A DNA stretch of 64,000 nucleotides from positions 25,305,797 through 25,369,796 of the forward strand of contig OX359278.1 of the NCBI GenBank assembly GCA_947179155.2, in the 5' to 3' direction. The translations under genes and the position numbers were made by a program. Under the pieces are notes generated by a model. The model saw only the letters and a program-made list of their open reading frames with translations. It searched no databases and was not told the DNA's origin. Below, piece by piece: positions 61,599 to 64,000 of the stretch (positions are counted from its first letter, which is position 1; each line of letters starts with the position of its first letter). The stretch comes from Hedera helix. Its lineage: Eukaryota; Streptophyta; Magnoliopsida; Apiales; Araliaceae.

Positions 61599-61783
61599 TC
61601 TTAACTGCGATCACAAAATAAAGATAAGTTAAACAAACTAACTCGTCACTTATTGTCCCCACATCCAAACCGACTGATTAGATAAAAAAAAAATTAATTT
61701 AGATAGAACACACTAATGACTGATTCTATTCGTCTCTCCTCTCCTGGTTCTAACCCCAGATCTCCATTAAAGACCATATCCCT

Positions 61784-61797
61784 AAGCTTTGATACCA
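61784..61797 (-). other. Primer binding site (initiator Met tRNA type)
   Basis: TGGTATCAAAGCTT starts two bases after the 5' LTR end TGTCACA. TGGTATCAGAGC is the canonical complement of the plant initiator tRNA-Met 3' end; one base differs. Confidence 0.85.
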
Positions 61798-61799
61798 AA

Positions 61800-62870
61800 T
61801 GTGACACCCCAAAATTTAGGCTTACACAACCTAATTTAAGACGCCAAAAATAAATGACGACAAGTATTACAAAACAGTACATAGTACAAAAATACACAGC
61901 TCGATAATACACAACTAAGTCTTCACTATTATTATCACACTATTTTAAATGTGAAGAATACTACAGCTATCACTCGGACCTTCACTCCATCCCCCGACTA
62001 GACCCAACTACTCTCTTATTTCCTAAACAACAATGAAACAAATGAAAGGGTGAGCTCAAATAGCTCAGTAAAGAAATATCATGACTAAGATAATAATGAG
62101 TAAATTATTATTAGCCTTCAACAGTTGAGTTTTTTATAGACTATAATAAGTAACAAGTTTTAAATCAACAACTGCAGTTAAGCTCTTGAACAAAGTTTAG
62201 ATCAACAACTATAGCGAAAAAACAACTATTAGGAAAATCATGTAGATCATGATGTCTACTAGCTATTCTTTTTTAGAAAAATCATCATCAACATTTATCA
62301 TCTGAAACACCACTGGTCATGATCATGCCAAACAACAGTTCTTATTTGCCCCAGGCCAAAGAGAACATTCATCACGTGCCCTAAAAGAGACACCACCATT
62401 ATATCTCCTTTATCTTATCATTTATGTCCCAGGCCACATATATTCACCAATTATATTATCTTTACACTTAGGCCAAATATATTCACTACAACTTGATTCT
62501 TGATAATTAGAATAAATAACAATGATATAATGATGAACAGAAGAATAGAATAATAGGATAAAAAATAGATATCGAAAGGTTACAATTTTACTTTGTCCAG
62601 AGTTAAATAATGTCTAAATTGTCAAGACGATGTGGACTCAAATTCAAAAATGATATTCTAGATCTATATTACAAAAATAACAGTTAAAGTTCAATAGAAA
62701 GATTTAAGTAAATAGGAAGGTTAACGTGAAATGATATTAAATGAATTGTAAACTATTAAGAAACATATAATCATTTCAAGAATTTTACCAAATAATACTT
62801 ACTATAGTAAGTTTAAGAGCGTGAAAGAAAATAATATCCCTTATCATAGTAAGTTTAATAGTATATTTTC

Positions 62871-62913
<43 letters not shown>

Positions 62914-62956
62914 GAAGAAAATATAAATTGTATTTTATAAAACTTGGGGTCTTGCA
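61800..62956 (-). repeat. 5' LTR of the Tekay element
   Basis: It is 1,157 bp; minus strand from TGCAAGACCCC (62,956) to GGGGTGTCACA (61,800). It carries an (AC)n(AT)n microsatellite at 62,873-62,912 at the place where the 3' LTR has (AT)n(AG)n. Confidence 0.88.
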
Positions 62957-64000
62957 GTATTTATAAAAAATAAGTTTTATGTGAAATGACTTTGTTAAGA
63001 TCCGAACACCAAAACTCAGAAAATTGTTCTTGGATAGGTTTTAATACTTTAAACCAGTTTGCACGAAAATTCGTCAAAACCTTATTTTAGCCTATATTTT
63101 GATCTTTCCATTTGGGTTAACTTTGTAACCCAATGAAACATAACATATTATTCTTAGATCATGAAAAATATACAAGACATAATAAATCATTTTGTTTAAA
63201 AAATATAAACCAACTAGGGTTTATAGGGTTTTGAAAACCTTAACACCAAAACATGGTTTCATAACTTCATAAACATATCCACATACAAGACACATAAGCC
63301 ACCATCTTTATACTCCGGAACCACCATGTTCCACCTCAAGCACATAAAAACTCATACAACAACATACATACAACACAATACAAAGATATAAAATTAAAGG
63401 AGTTCTAGAATTTTGAAACAATTTTAAACCCTATTCTAGCTAGGAAGCTTGTTAGTAATGGATGATCCACCTTGTTACTCTTTGTTAACTATGTCTTTCT
63501 CTCTTCGTGTTCTTCTTTCTTTTCTCTCTATCTTCTCTCTTTCTATTAACCTTTTTCTTTTCAATACTTAGTGAACTAAAGAACTAATGAAATGGGAGAT
63601 AGCTAATATAAAGAGGTTCTCATATAAAATGTATAGATATAGTTATTATAAGTATACATTTCACCCACCACTTCCTAGACATCCTAGCCCCATTACACTC
63701 CTCTTAAACAAACCACCAACCCATCACTTCTTTTTTATGCTTCTACCCGTGTAACAAAGCTTCCAAGGGAAGCTAAAATACTGCCTCACTTAATCCCAAT
63801 CTCAGCCAAATTTGGGGCCCCACAAGCACCCCTCATTTTTTATTTCTTTTAAATGCCAGCTTGTGTGATTATACATATATACCAATACACACACACACAC
63901 ACACGCACATCTAACTTTAGTTTAGGCTTCAATTATTTGATTCATTTGGTTTCTCTATATTTCTTACTTGGGCTCTCAATTAATTAATTCATTGGGCCAT
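62957..64000 (-). mobile_element. Tekay-type LTR, remainder to the right of the nested element
   Basis: It shares GGATGATCCACCTT (63,460-63,474) and the pyrimidine-rich tract 63,490-63,545 with 10,113-10,200. It is probably the continuation of the LTR into which the full Tekay element inserted. It has an (AC)n tract at about 63,886-63,905 and runs out of the window. There is no gene. Confidence 0.5.

Larger units (their letters stand above)
55972..62956 (-). mobile_element. Full-length Tekay/Del chromovirus (Ty3/gypsy), inactive
   Basis: The 6,985-bp element has two LTRs in direct repeat (61,800-62,956 is the 5' LTR, 55,972-57,157 the 3' LTR), an initiator-Met-type primer site and a polypurine tract, all read on the minus strand. 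Flanks ATATT (55,967-55,971) and GTATT (62,957-62,961) are a target-site duplication with one change. The order gag, protease, RT, RNase H, integrase is complete, but every part carries stops, deletions or catalytic changes. Confidence 0.88.

Overview
This is nuclear DNA of a flowering plant, most likely a eudicot. The evidence is GT-AG introns, AT-rich intergenic DNA, nested plant LTR retrotransposons (Sirevirus-like Ty1/copia, Tekay/Del and Tat/Ogre Ty3/gypsy), MITEs, and one large plant-specific host gene. I cannot name the species.

The only convincing host protein gene is on the minus strand at 22,553-34,038. It is a DEMETER (DME)-class 5-methylcytosine DNA glycosylase. I assembled 19 coding exons by hand; every junction is GT-AG and keeps the frame, and they sum to 5,766 nt (1,921 aa). 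The catalytic Lys/Asp pair, the four Fe-S cysteines, the permuted CXXC domain and the RRM-like C-terminus are all present. The N-terminus carries three tandem 36-residue repeats. A TATA box lies near 34,900, and a 5'-leader intron is likely.

Layout: 1-6,443 is the 3' part of a Sirevirus-like copia element (envelope-like ORF, repeated polypurine tracts, 2.9-kb 3' LTR full of palindromes). 6,444-16,321 is a nest of Tekay- and Ogre/Tat-type LTR fragments. 16,322-22,552 is quieter DNA with a hAT MITE, a Stowaway MITE, a possible Harbinger MITE and an unidentified GC-rich block of hairpins that starts exactly at a splice-acceptor-like site (20,701). After the DME gene and about 2.6 kb of AT-rich upstream DNA come two solo LTRs with perfect 5-bp target-site duplications (37,559-41,388 and 42,354-44,846). 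Next is a decayed Tat-lineage element (44,896-51,423) whose gag is split by a 1.6-kb solo LTR. The window ends in Tekay LTRs that contain a full-length but dead minus-strand Tekay element (55,972-62,956).

Two patterns stand out. The Tekay-type LTRs carry a GC/CpG-rich block at a similar place in each copy, yet its sequence differs between copies. A palindromic CpG module built on AAACGACGTCGTTT and CGCGCATTGCGCG is shared between two Tekay LTRs and the otherwise unrelated solo LTR inside the Tat gag. How these relate to the neighbouring demethylase gene is inference only.
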